A DNA stretch of 39,129 nt, from the NCBI GenBank assembly GCA_003533405.1, contig DQDL01000118.1, positions 12,251 to 51,379 of the forward strand, written 5' to 3'. Below are positions 6,341 to 15,900 of this stretch, piece by piece (the stretch's first letter is position 1; each line of letters opens with the position of its first letter). Both the position numbers and the translations under genes were made by a program. Source of the DNA: Clostridiales bacterium. Its GTDB lineage: Bacteria; Bacillota; Clostridia; Oscillospirales; Oscillospiraceae. Below the pieces are notes generated by a model. The model was not told the origin of the DNA. It did not search any database and saw nothing but the letters and a program-made list of their open reading frames with translations.

Positions 6341-8217
6341 AGATAGGTTCAAGACAAGAACTCAGAGACTTCCGTGAAGTGTGCGAAAAGCGCCTTGCCT
6401 GCCAGTCCAAGCAGATACTCGTCTGCGGCGGCTCGGGCTGCGTTGCGGGCGGTTCTCTCGAGATATATGCAAGATTTAAAGAGATCATGGAGAGCAAGGG
6501 TCTCAAGGTCGATGTCGTTTTGCAGGATCATGTAGATCACGGCGATGCCGTCGGTCTTAAAAAGAGCGGATGCCACGGCTTTTGTGAAATGGGTCCTCTG
6601 GTCAGGATCGAGCCTGCCGGTATTCTGTACATAAAATGCAAGGCCGATGACTGCGAAGATATAGTCAACGAGACAATTCTAAACGACAATGTCGTTGACA
6701 GGCTCGTTTACCACGATAACGGCCGTTCCTACAACCGTCAGGAGGATATCCCCTTCTACAAGCAGCAGACCCGTGTTGCTCTTGAGCATTGCGGTCACAT
6801 AAACGCAGAAAGCATCGAGGAGTATATCGCCGTCGGCGGCTACTCGGCTCTCGAAAAGGCGATATTCGACATGACCCCCGATGAGGTCATCAACGAAGTA
6901 TCCGAGTCCGGTCTGCGCGGCCGCGGCGGTGCGGGCTTCCCCACCGGCAAGAAGTGGTCGCAGGTCGCTGCACACAAGGAAGCTCCCGTAAAGTACATCG
7001 TCTGCAACGGTGACGAGGGAGACCCCGGTGCATTCATGGATCGCTCCATTATGGAGGGCGACCCCCACAGGATGATCGAAGGTATGATAATCGCCGCCGT
7101 TGCCTGTGAGGCGACCGAGGGTTATATCTATGTCCGTGCAGAGTACCCTCTGGCAGTCAAGCGTTTGCAGAAGGCCATTGAGGACGCTGAGGCTGTCGGT
7201 ATCCTCGGCGACGATATAATGGGCTCGGGCAAGGCCTTCCACCTGCACATCAACATGGGCGCAGGCGCATTCGTCTGCGGCGAGGGCTCGGCTCTGACCG
7301 CTTCCATCGAAGGTCAGCGCGGCATGCCCCGCACAAAGCCCCCCAGAAGCGTCGATCAGGGTCTGTTTGCAGCTCCCACCTCGCTTAACAATGTCGAGAC
7401 CTTTGCGAATGTCCCCGTCATTATCGACAAGGGTGCAAAGTGGTATAAGTCCATTGGCACGGAGGGCAGCTCCGGCACGAAGGCGTTTGCCCTTACCGGC
7501 AACATAAAGCACACCGGCCTTATCGAGGTGCCCATGGGCACGACCCTGCGTGAGATAGTCTACAACATCGGCGGCGGCGTAAAGAGCGGCAACTTCAAGG
7601 CCGTTCAGATCGGCGGCCCGTCCGGCGGCTGCCTCACCGAGGAACACCTTGACCTGCCCCTCGACTTTGATTCCACCAAGAAGATAGGCGCAATTATCGG
7701 CTCGGGCGGTCTCGTCGTTATGGGCGACGACACCTGCATGGTCGAGATAGCCCGCTTCTTCATGAACTTCACAAAGAAGGAGTCCTGCGGCAAGTGCACC
7801 ACCTGCCGTGAGGGCATCCCCAAGATACAGGCGATACTCGAGCGCATCACCCACGGTCAGGGTACGATGGAGGATCTTGACATGCTGCAGGAGCTGTCGG
7901 CGGTAGTCAAAAGCTGCTCGCTGTGCGGCCTTGGCAAGACCGCAACGAATCCTGTCCTCAGCACCCTTAAATATTTCAAGAATGAATATGTTGCTCATGT
8001 TCAGGACAAAAAGTGCCCTGCCGGCGTTTGCCGCTCACTGTGTACAATGTGGATTGACCCCGAAAAGTGCATCGGCTGCACGAAGTGTGCCCGCAACTGT
8101 CCCGTCGGCGCTATCACCGGTCAGCTCAGAAAGCCGCACACAATCGATCCCGAGAAGTGCATCAAGTGCCGTGAGTGTAAAAACGGCTGCCCGAAGCATG
8201 CGATAAAGGAGGTTTGA
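6337..8217 (+). CDS. hydB: Hydrogenase subunit HydB, NuoF-like flavoprotein
   Basis: The NAD(H)- and FMN-binding subunit has 626 residues. An N-terminal thioredoxin-like [2Fe-2S] domain (about 1-125) precedes the NuoF core. The glycine-rich nucleotide site GRGGAGFPTGKKW is at about 195-207, followed by CNGDEGDPGAFMDR. An SLBB domain follows, and a [4Fe-4S] site has ligands in SCGKCTTCREG (C484, C487, C490) and a later cysteine near 530. The C terminus is a 2x[4Fe-4S] ferredoxin module beginning near C578 (CIGCTKCARNC and CIKCRECKNGC). This architecture matches HydB of electron-bifurcating hydrogenases. It overlaps hydC by 4 nt and is 4 nt from hydA. Confidence 0.95.
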   Translation: MKIGSRQELRDFREVCEKRLACQSKQILVCGGSGCVAGGSLEIYARFKEIMESKGLKVDVVLQDHVDHGDAVGLKKSGCHGFCEMGPLVRIEPAGILYIKCKADDCEDIVNETILNDNVVDRLVYHDNGRSYNRQEDIPFYKQQTRVALEHCGHINAESIEEYIAVGGYSALEKAIFDMTPDEVINEVSESGLRGRGGAGFPTGKKWSQVAAHKEAPVKYIVCNGDEGDPGAFMDRSIMEGDPHRMIEGMIIAAVACEATEGYIYVRAEYPLAVKRLQKAIEDAEAVGILGDDIMGSGKAFHLHINMGAGAFVCGEGSALTASIEGQRGMPRTKPPRSVDQGLFAAPTSLNNVETFANVPVIIDKGAKWYKSIGTEGSSGTKAFALTGNIKHTGLIEVPMGTTLREIVYNIGGGVKSGNFKAVQIGGPSGGCLTEEHLDLPLDFDSTKKIGAIIGSGGLVVMGDDTCMVEIARFFMNFTKKESCGKCTTCREGIPKIQAILERITHGQGTMEDLDMLQELSAVVKSCSLCGLGKTATNPVLSTLKYFKNEYVAHVQDKKCPAGVCRSLCTMWIDPEKCIGCTKCARNCPVGAITGQLRKPHTIDPEKCIKCRECKNGCPKHAIKEV

Positions 8218-8221
8218 AGAT

Positions 8222-9901
8222 ATGAAGCGTATGATTATAGACGGCATTAGCTGCGAATTTGAAAATGCTCGCAATGTCCTTGAAGTTGCTCAGCAAAATC
8301 ACATTGATATCCCCAACCTCTGCTACTGCGAAAGCCTGTCGATATACGGCGGCTGCCGTCTGTGCGTGATCGAAAACGAGCGTGGCGGCATCGAGGCTGC
8401 ATGCACCGTAATTCCCAAGGACGGCATGGTCGTGCGCACGAACACCGCAAAGCTGCGCAAGCACCGCCAGATGATAATTGAGCTTTTGCTTGCAAGCCAC
8501 CGCTCGGAGTGTACCACCTGCGACAAGTCCGGCAAGTGCAAGCTTCAGGAGTACGCCAAGCGCTACAATGTCACCAATGTCCGCTTTGCAAACAACTACT
8601 GCAAGGAGCCTATTGACGACTCGTCCCCGTCCATAGTCCGTGACCCCTCGAAGTGCATCCTCTGCGGCAAGTGCGTGAGAATGTGCGCCGAGGTTCAGAA
8701 CATCCACGCCGTTGACTTCTGCAACCGTGGTATGGAGGCCTTTGTCTCCTGCGGCTTTGACCGCAAGCTTATCGACACCGACTGTGTCGGCTGCGGTCAG
8801 TGTGCGGCAGTCTGCCCCACCGGCGCAATCACCGTCAAAAATGAAGTGTCCGCCATGTGGAAGGCCATCTACGACCCCAGCAAGAAGGTCGCAGTTCAGG
8901 TTGCTCCGGCAGTCCGTGTCGGCGTCGGCGAGGAGTTCGGCATCCCCGCAAATGTCCCCGTGATAGGCAAGATAGTCACTGCGCTTAAAATGATGGGCGT
9001 CGACTATGTGTTCGACACCTCACTCACTGCCGACCTTACCATCATGGAGGAAACGGCGGAGTTTCTTGATAAGCTCAAGACCGGTGCAAAGCTTCCCATG
9101 TTCACCTCCTGCTGCCCGGGCTGGATAAAGCATGTTGAGAACAAGCATCCGCACCTCATGCCTCAGGTCTCCACCTGCGGCTCGCCGATGGAGATGTTCG
9201 GCGCTCTTATCCGTCAGCAGTACGGCGACGAGGAGGTCGTCTCCGTCGCAGTCATGCCCTGTACGGCAAAGAAGGCCGAGGCGGCTCGCCCCGAGTTGGT
9301 CAAGGACGGCGAGCGACTCATCGACCTTGTGCTCACAACTCAGGAGCTCGTGCGCATGATAAATGAAAGCGGCATCGACTTCGCAAACATCCCCGACAGT
9401 CAGCCCGACGCTCCCTTTGCCCCGTACACGGGCGCAGGCGTCATCTTCGGCGTAACCGGCGGCGTTACGGAAGCCGTCATCCGACATGTGCTCGGCGATA
9501 TCTCAACCGAGGCGCTGGCGTCGGTCGCAGAATGCGGCGTTCGTGGTCTTGACGGCATCAAGGCATTCGAGGTCACGGCCGGTGACACCACGCTCAGGAT
9601 CGCCGTTGCAAACGGGCTGGGCAATGCCGACAAGCTCATCGAAAAGATAGAGTCCGGCGAAGAGTTCTTCCACTTTGTCGAGGTCATGGCCTGCCCCGAC
9701 GGCTGCATCGGCGGCGGCGGTCAGCCCCCTGCATGTCAGGCACGCAAGGCAGAACGCTGCGACGGTATCTTTATAGCCGACGAAGCCTGCGAGCTCCGCT
9801 CGTCCGAGCAGAATCCCGCTTTGGATGCGGTGTACGACCTGCTTCGCGGCAGAGCACATGAGCTTCTGCATGTCCACTACCCCGATCATGGCAGAGAGTA
9901 A
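8222..9901 (+). CDS. hydA: [FeFe]-hydrogenase catalytic subunit HydA
   Basis: The catalytic subunit reversibly reduces protons to H2. Its N-terminal region has a [2Fe-2S] ferredoxin, a His-ligated [4Fe-4S] motif (HRSECTTCDKSGKC) and two [4Fe-4S] sites (CILCGKCVRMC and CVGCGQCAAVC). The H-cluster domain has all three signatures. L1 is FTSCCPGW, with C297 as probable proton relay and C298 as ligand. L2 is MPCTAKK with C347. L3 is MACPDGCIGGGGQP with C491 and C495. At 559 residues it lacks the extra C-terminal [2Fe-2S] domain of the longer Thermotoga-type HydA. With HydB and HydC it should couple H2 to NADH and ferredoxin. No maturases (HydE/F/G) are encoded nearby. Confidence 0.96.
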   Translation: MKRMIIDGISCEFENARNVLEVAQQNHIDIPNLCYCESLSIYGGCRLCVIENERGGIEAACTVIPKDGMVVRTNTAKLRKHRQMIIELLLASHRSECTTCDKSGKCKLQEYAKRYNVTNVRFANNYCKEPIDDSSPSIVRDPSKCILCGKCVRMCAEVQNIHAVDFCNRGMEAFVSCGFDRKLIDTDCVGCGQCAAVCPTGAITVKNEVSAMWKAIYDPSKKVAVQVAPAVRVGVGEEFGIPANVPVIGKIVTALKMMGVDYVFDTSLTADLTIMEETAEFLDKLKTGAKLPMFTSCCPGWIKHVENKHPHLMPQVSTCGSPMEMFGALIRQQYGDEEVVSVAVMPCTAKKAEAARPELVKDGERLIDLVLTTQELVRMINESGIDFANIPDSQPDAPFAPYTGAGVIFGVTGGVTEAVIRHVLGDISTEALASVAECGVRGLDGIKAFEVTAGDTTLRIAVANGLGNADKLIEKIESGEEFFHFVEVMACPDGCIGGGGQPPACQARKAERCDGIFIADEACELRSSEQNPALDAVYDLLRGRAHELLHVHYPDHGRE

Positions 9902-9916
9902 TTAATTCAATACATA

Positions 9917-9956
9917 CTCCCCTTCTCGGTTTTTGACCGAAAAGGGGAGCTTTTTT
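9917..9956 (+). terminator. Intrinsic terminator of the hyd operon
   Basis: An inverted repeat (9917-9929 with 9937-9949, one internal mismatch) with a 7-nt T-rich loop is followed by a T run. It lies 15 nt after the hydA stop. Confidence 0.9.
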
Positions 9957-10027
9957 AACATATTTTTCTTCAATTGTTTCGGTTTTATTAAGTTTTTCGC
10001 CTTTTGCTGGAATTTTATAATAAACTG

Positions 10028-10036
10028 TGCTATACT
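10028..10036 (+). promoter_or_regulatory. Extended -10 promoter of the lipoprotein gene
   Basis: TG at 10028-10029, one base, then TATACT (10031-10036) form an extended -10 element. The best -35 is weak. A further TATAAT lies at 10016-10021. The start would be about 45 nt upstream of the ATG at 10088. Confidence 0.5.
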
Positions 10037-10087
10037 ACGCAAGATATAGAAGTTTGGCTGGTTTTTCAGCAGATTGGAGAACTTTTT

Positions 10088-12757
10088 ATGCGTAAAATAG
10101 CTGCCATTTTACTGGCACTTTTACTTGTGCTCGGACTTTGCGCCTGCGGCAAAAAGGCTGAGACCGTCAAGGAGCGTGACTGCGGCGTATATGTCACCGT
10201 TGAGGCCGATGATGTCTACACCGTGTCATACGGAACGGATGCGGGCTCGGAGTCGACAAAGCACGCCGACAACACCCCGCTTGACGCAGGCGAGGTCGTG
10301 CACTTTGACTTTGCAGGCGATGCTGCCAAGGGCAGCGAAAAGGCGATCATCGATTACAGCATCTGCATTTACGACAAGGATCTTAATGTTCTCGCCGTTG
10401 AATCGTTCAGCAGCGATTTTTCAAATATGGCTCGCATCGACATCACCGTCACCGCAGACCACCGCATTATAAACGCAAGCGATAAGCTCGTCTGCGGGGG
10501 CGACACGATAATAGAGATGACCACCTCGAAGCCCGAGACCGGCGTTTCGCTCGTTGTCCCCACCGTAACGATGCCCAACCGCCCTGAGGCCGCAAAGGCA
10601 ATTAACGACAGCATTGCCGCCGTCAACAAGACCTTCACCGGCGAGCAGCTCACGAGCAGCCGCAAGGCGTATGACGACCTTGCCAAGGAGGCAGAGGACG
10701 GCGAGAAGCTCGATGCCTTCAGCCAGAACCGCTATGTGCGTGTCACCCGTGGTGACAGTGCTGTGGTTTCATTTAGAATGTACGACAAGGCAAACCTCGG
10801 CTCTGGCTCGGCAAGCGCCATTACCGGCCACAACTACGATGCCTACAGCGGAGCCGAGCTCAAGCTTGCGGATATAACGAGCAACACCGAGGAGTTTGTA
10901 AACACCTGCTCGGAAGAGATATTCAGCGCACTTACCGATGAGAGCAAATATGCCGACATGCTCTTTGTCGAGGGCTACACCGATAAGGTCAAGGATCTTG
11001 TCTCGGACGGTCACTGGTACATGAACAATGACGGCGTTGTCATCGCCATTAACCCCGGTGAGATAGCCGACTCCTCGGAGGGCGCATTTGAGTTTACCGT
11101 CAAATATGATGTCCTTGCAGGCAAGATAAAGGACGAGTTTGTCCCGGCTGAGCTTGACGGCACGACCGGCGATATCACCGCCGCACTTGCAAAGAATGCA
11201 GACACCTCCTCGCTCACCGTAGTCGGCAGCGGAGCGAGCAAGGACATTAAGTCCGTCCTCGTGTCCGTCTCGGGCAAGATATATAACATCTGCGTCTACA
11301 GCGCAAACTACTACAAGTCCAGCGGCAAGTATTCGCTTGAGACACAGCTTTGGTATTGCAGCGACCTTGCCGAGGGCGCAGCGTTTGCGATAAACAAGGA
11401 GCTCAAGACCAGCCCCAGCATTTTCATCGGCTTCACCCGCCCCGACGGCACGTATGAGCGCCGCCTGCTCTCTGCCGACAGCAGCGGCAAGGTCACCATC
11501 CTTGACCCCGACGGCGGCGAGACAGGAACGCTTATAAGCGGCAAGCTCCCCTACTCTGCCGACATTAACGGCGACGAGACGCAGGAGAAGATAAGCACCG
11601 CGACCAATGCGGAAGGTCTGCTCACCCTCAAGGTCGAGAGCGGCAGCAGCACCCATGAAAAGGCGACGAAGCTCAAAACCGTCTCAAGCATCCGCCTTTA
11701 CGACATTGATGCCGACGGCAAAAGCGAGATCTTCGTCGACGGCAAGACCTCAGACGGCAGCACCGTGACCTATGCATTTAAATTTGACGGCGAGCTTACC
11801 GCCTGCTCCTTCGGTGACAGTGACCACGCTTACGGCGCAGTCAAGGAGTTTACGCACAGTAAGCTCTACCTTAAGCGCTCAGTAAATGTCCTTGGCAGCT
11901 ACACCGCCGAGGTGAGCTACACCTACACAGACGGAAAGTACACAAGAGACTCCTCCGTCCTCAAGCTCAGCGGCACGAGCTATGTCACAACGAAAAAAGA
12001 CATTACCTTGTCCGACGGCAAGACACTCCCCTCCGGCTATAAGCTCAAGTTCACCGAAACAGACGGCAGCTCCTACATGAGCTTCACCACCGACGGCGGC
12101 ATCACCGGCAAGATTAAGATCAAAAAGGGCGAGAGCTCGGAGTACAAGGGCAAAAAGTGCGGCACCTTCGGCAAGCTTGCGGCGCTGTCGTTTAACGGCA
12201 ATAAGATAATCACGACCTCCGGCGGCGGCATGCTGCTGTGCACCGACGAGGCCGATGCCAAGCACGCCTTGAAGCTTGCGACGCAGGCTCGTGAGCCGTT
12301 CCCGTGGTACGAGCACGAGGAGATCGGCTACAACTATCGCATGAGCAACATCACCGCAGGCATCGGCCGTGGCCAGATGCGTGTGCTTGACGAGCGTGTG
12401 CGCCGCAAGTGCGAGATCTTTGCGGCGTATGAGAACGCCTTTGCCGGACTGCCGCTTGAGATGTCGCCCGCACTGCCGGACACGAGGCCGAGCCGCTGGC
12501 TGTCGGTCGCACTGCTCGATGCAGCCTCGCCCGAGACGGTTATAGCCGCCCTGCAGAGCGAGAATATCGAGGCACGCCGGGTATGGAAGCCGATGCACCT
12601 GCAGCCGGTTTTCAAGGCAAATAAATTTGTGAAAACGTCGGCCGAGCCCGTGTCGGACGACCTGTTTGCCCGTGGCGTCTGCCTGCCGAGCGACACGAAG
12701 ATGACCGATGCGGAGCTTGAGAGTGTCATCGAGGTCGTAAAGACGGCGATAAGTTAA
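10088..12757 (+). CDS. Chimeric lipoprotein: DUF3298/RsiV-like region fused to a C-terminal half of a DegT aminotransferase
   Basis: This 889-residue product has two unrelated parts. The N terminus has a lipoprotein signal peptide with lipobox LCAC (Cys20). A region at about 150-370 resembles the DUF3298/RsiV-type extracellular domain, with VSFRMYDK and HWYMNNDGVVIAI. A beta-rich repeat-like segment follows up to about 685. From about residue 687 the sequence switches to a DegT/DnrJ/EryC1 sugar aminotransferase, with the PLP-lysine motif SFNGNKIITTSGGG (K706) and EEIGYNYRMSNI. Only about 200 of the usual 370-400 residues are present. The half that would bind the PLP ring nitrogen is missing, and the fusion would be exported, so catalysis is unlikely. 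GGAGA precedes ATG 10088. A deletion joining two genes, or an assembly join, explains it best. Confidence 0.85.
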   Translation: MRKIAAILLALLLVLGLCACGKKAETVKERDCGVYVTVEADDVYTVSYGTDAGSESTKHADNTPLDAGEVVHFDFAGDAAKGSEKAIIDYSICIYDKDLNVLAVESFSSDFSNMARIDITVTADHRIINASDKLVCGGDTIIEMTTSKPETGVSLVVPTVTMPNRPEAAKAINDSIAAVNKTFTGEQLTSSRKAYDDLAKEAEDGEKLDAFSQNRYVRVTRGDSAVVSFRMYDKANLGSGSASAITGHNYDAYSGAELKLADITSNTEEFVNTCSEEIFSALTDESKYADMLFVEGYTDKVKDLVSDGHWYMNNDGVVIAINPGEIADSSEGAFEFTVKYDVLAGKIKDEFVPAELDGTTGDITAALAKNADTSSLTVVGSGASKDIKSVLVSVSGKIYNICVYSANYYKSSGKYSLETQLWYCSDLAEGAAFAINKELKTSPSIFIGFTRPDGTYERRLLSADSSGKVTILDPDGGETGTLISGKLPYSADINGDETQEKISTATNAEGLLTLKVESGSSTHEKATKLKTVSSIRLYDIDADGKSEIFVDGKTSDGSTVTYAFKFDGELTACSFGDSDHAYGAVKEFTHSKLYLKRSVNVLGSYTAEVSYTYTDGKYTRDSSVLKLSGTSYVTTKKDITLSDGKTLPSGYKLKFTETDGSSYMSFTTDGGITGKIKIKKGESSEYKGKKCGTFGKLAALSFNGNKIITTSGGGMLLCTDEADAKHALKLATQAREPFPWYEHEEIGYNYRMSNITAGIGRGQMRVLDERVRRKCEIFAAYENAFAGLPLEMSPALPDTRPSRWLSVALLDAASPETVIAALQSENIEARRVWKPMHLQPVFKANKFVKTSAEPVSDDLFARGVCLPSDTKMTDAELESVIEVVKTAIS
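12143..12757 (+). pseudogene. Truncated DegT/DnrJ/EryC1 aminotransferase remnant
   Basis: These bases encode residues 686-889 of the chimera, which correspond to the C-terminal half of a PglE/PseC-like nucleotide-sugar aminotransferase. The start of the match, YKGKKCGTFG, is the stretch that in intact relatives precedes the PLP-lysine segment by about ten residues. There is no independent start codon with a ribosome-binding site. Intact relatives act on UDP- or CDP-linked 4-keto sugars in surface glycan synthesis. No partner glycan genes are found in this window. Confidence 0.65.
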
Positions 12758-12764
12758 TATTCCG

Positions 12765-12811
12765 AGCACCGCAGACTGAACTTGCCTGCGGTGCTTTTGC
12801 ACAAAAGCACC
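12765..12811 (+). terminator. Overlapping alternative hairpins after the chimera gene
   Basis: Hairpin A pairs 12765-12774 with 12786-12795 and is followed by a short T stretch. Hairpin B pairs 12790-12799 with 12802-12811. They share 12790-12795 and cannot form together. A is a plausible terminator for the upstream gene, although its T tract is short. Confidence 0.5.
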
Positions 12812-12854
12812 GGCAAATTCGGCGTAATTTCGGCTAAAAAAACGTTTCATTTTA

Positions 12855-12883
12855 TTGACAAGCCGAAGGAAAATTTGTATAAT
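12855..12883 (+). promoter_or_regulatory. Consensus promoter of the SGNH surface protein gene
   Basis: TTGACA (12855-12860) and TATAAT (12878-12883) match the sigma-A consensus exactly with the ideal 17-nt spacer. The start would lie near 12890, giving a leader of about 105 nt. Confidence 0.88.
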
Positions 12884-12889
12884 GTAAAT

Positions 12890-12987
12890 CTGATAATAGG
12901 GTGAGTGTTCCCTATGGCGGACTCGACCCAAATATCGGAAAAATTGGTTCTGTGAAATTTGGCCGGAAACGGCCTTGATCCGGAGGT
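12890..12987 (+). promoter_or_regulatory. Structured 5' leader of the SGNH surface protein gene
   Basis: The predicted leader contains ATAGGG/CCCTAT (about 12896-12915), CCAAAT/ATTTGG arms, and a GGCCG-GAAA-CGGCC hairpin (12961-12974) with a GNRA-type loop. This ends 7 nt before the ribosome-binding site GGAGGT (12982-12987). No known riboswitch class is recognised. The structures could simply stabilise the message. Confidence 0.35.
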
Positions 12988-12995
12988 ATCGGAAT

Positions 12996-15900
12996 ATGAG
13001 TAAAACAAGAAGAGGCTTGAGCTTCCTGCTTTGCCTTGTGATGGCGTTCTCGCTGTTTGCGGGCGTACCGTTCAAGGTGCTTGACACGGAAGCAAATGCT
13101 ACGGACACGAACACCAACCCGGGGAACAGCTCCAAGTGGGTGACCGCATGGCACACGAGTATGCTGTATCTTGATGCAGCTTCCGATGTCAACAAGGCGG
13201 TGTCGGTTTTATCCGAACTCAACGAGCGTACTTTCCGTACCGTCATTCCCATGACGATTTCGGGTAATACCGTTCGACTGACATACTCCAACGAGTATGC
13301 CCCCAACGGCGAAACGCTCAAGATCGGTGAGATCACTCTTGCAAAGGGCGATCCTAACGACGCGGCTCGCTGGCTCTCAAGCACGAGCGTTAAGCTTAAA
13401 GACATGAACGCGCTCTTTAAGACTGCAATTGCAAATGGGCAAGCCGATGTTGCCAATTCTTATTATCAGGACAGCGGCATCCTTCGCATAAAGCCGGGTG
13501 AGATCGTTGTTTCCGAGCCTATCGACATTTCTGCATTGGGCTTGAATGCAATGGACTACCTGTCCGTCAGCACATGGGTGTGCGACATGAACTCCAATTA
13601 CACCGGCTTTAAGAACGGCTTCACCGGCGGTCTTATCGGCGGCGAGACCAACTACCTTGGCTTGGCGCTTGGTGGCAGCGGATATAACCATACGGAAGCA
13701 ACTGACCTTGACGGCGTTGGTCTTATACCCTCTGTTCCACTCTCAAACTCAAATGCTACCGGCGACTATAATGTCGTTCCGTTCCTCAACACCGTTGAAG
13801 TTTTGCGCGAAAGCATAACGGGCGTTAAGGACACAAGCAATGCCTATACCACCGTTATCTTCGGCGACTCCACCGTTGCTAACGATATTCCCGTTTACCT
13901 TGCACAGAATCTCAAGTCCGGCGACATTGACGGTGTTGCCGTGACATGGGCGGCTGTCAAGGGCAACGAGGTGCTTCTCAACGGTCAGGACGGCAGCGGA
14001 GACAGCAACGGCAATATAATGGACGAAGCGGCTATCTCCGTCGTTGACGAGGTGAAGAAGCTCAGCGGCGTTAAGAAGGTCATCCTCAAGGTAGGCATTA
14101 ACGACATTCTGCACCCCCAGTGCAGCGATATGGCGGCAAACTTTGCAAGCCGTACTCCTGACCAAATCGCACAGCAGATTATTGCCGGCTATAAGTACAT
14201 AGTCGAGCAGCTGCACAACGAGGGAATAGAGGTTTACTTCTATGAGCTTACCCCGTGGCGCGCCGACGACGGCACCTATTACAGCCGCAACAGTACGATC
14301 TCTGCTTGGACTGGGAGGGTCGACAACATCCGCTTGAAGGTCAACGCATGGCTTGCAAAGTACGGCGCTGACTATGATACCTTCGTGACCGACCGCAAGA
14401 CCGGCTCGGGCGATGGATACAAAGGCAACATCACTCTCGGCAACCAGTACGGCACAAACGGCTATACCAAGGCCTATAAGACCAAGGAAGTCACCGTATC
14501 GCAGGATAAGTTTGACCGCTTTGGCTACATAAGCCTCGAAAGCCTCGGGACTACCTCCGCAGCCTATGCACCGTCGACCCTCAACCCCTTCGGCGAAGAC
14601 TTTACCGGCATGACCGCCATGAAGAAGGCATATACCACCGACGGTATCCACTTCACCGCCGCAGGTCAGTCCAAGCTTGCGAAGATCACTCCCACCTCAA
14701 TATTCTATCAGCGTCAGGACACTTATAACGGCGCAGGTGAAACAGTTACCGTTGAGGGTATCTACTTTGCAACAAAGGCGCTTACTGTCGACCACAATTA
14801 TTTTATCTGCAACACCGATGCGGCAAGTATCAAAGACGGTGCCGACGGAAGCAACCAGTCTCTTAAGGGGCATATTGTTGGAAACCCGGGCAAAGCATCA
14901 AGTGCTAGCGACAGAGAGTCTGATGTAGTTTCCGACCTGGAGAGCAATTCCGTAATTGTGCAGCGTGGTACCTCCGGCGCACCGTATATAGTCAAGAAAA
15001 GTGTTGCCGATAAAAACGAATGGACACTTTTGTACATTCAAGACATGAATAGCTATTATTGGAAGAACGGAAACGACTATCTCGTCTGGTACTATCCCGG
15101 ACCGAGCCTAACTTGGGGTAATTACTTTAAAACAGGCGTTATAGATCAGCAACCATGGCACGCCGGCGTTTCCAAACATTGGTATACATTTGATGAAATC
15201 ACCCCTGCTAGTAATGCTTCCGACAATTATTCGGTTAAACTTTGGTATAATGGGACAGTTACTGATAAGTATTTGGTTTTCGATAACAGCAAATTCAACG
15301 GTAAATTCATTTCCTCAAAGAAAAGCGGCAATATCGCTCTCTACGACAATACTTCCAAGGGCGTCAATATAAAGCTGGATATCAATAAGGATTCAGCAAA
15401 TCTGCTTAATGTAACGACTGATGAAACCGTGGTCAATGCAGCAGGCGGAAAGACGACCCAGCTCCAGTTCCGCCTTGATTCGCAGATGCTCGATTCTAAC
15501 AGTGTACCTACAGGAACAGACTTCCACGACGCTCCTAAGGATAACAACGCAAGAGGTCCTTATTCTCAGTACACCTTCGGCGATAATCAGAAGATCTTTT
15601 GGATGAGCACCGACCCCAATGTCGCAACTGTCAGCCAGTCCGCAGCCAGTGACCTCAAGGCAACCTATACCAATGGCGGCGGTGAAGTAACCTTTACCGG
15701 AAACGGCGGCACTACCGCACTTGTTGCAAACTTCTTCTGGAAAGAGCATGACGGCACGGATTATGTCTTTGACAACAATGTCAAGGATGGACAGGCGCAG
15801 TATTACAGCACTGCCGAGAAGGACGCGGCAATTGCCAACGGTTCAAGAGTCCCCAGCGAGACCACAGAGGGATACCATTGGGTTGAAATCAACAACGGAC

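Noticed and set aside
6679..7998. Long minus-strand open frame opposite hydB
   Set aside because: The hydB frame carries all NuoF motifs. The antisense frame is composition-driven in GC-rich coding DNA.
12143..12757. Independent functional aminotransferase gene
   Set aside because: There is no own start, and half of the family fold is absent. It can only be read as part of the chimera or as a remnant.
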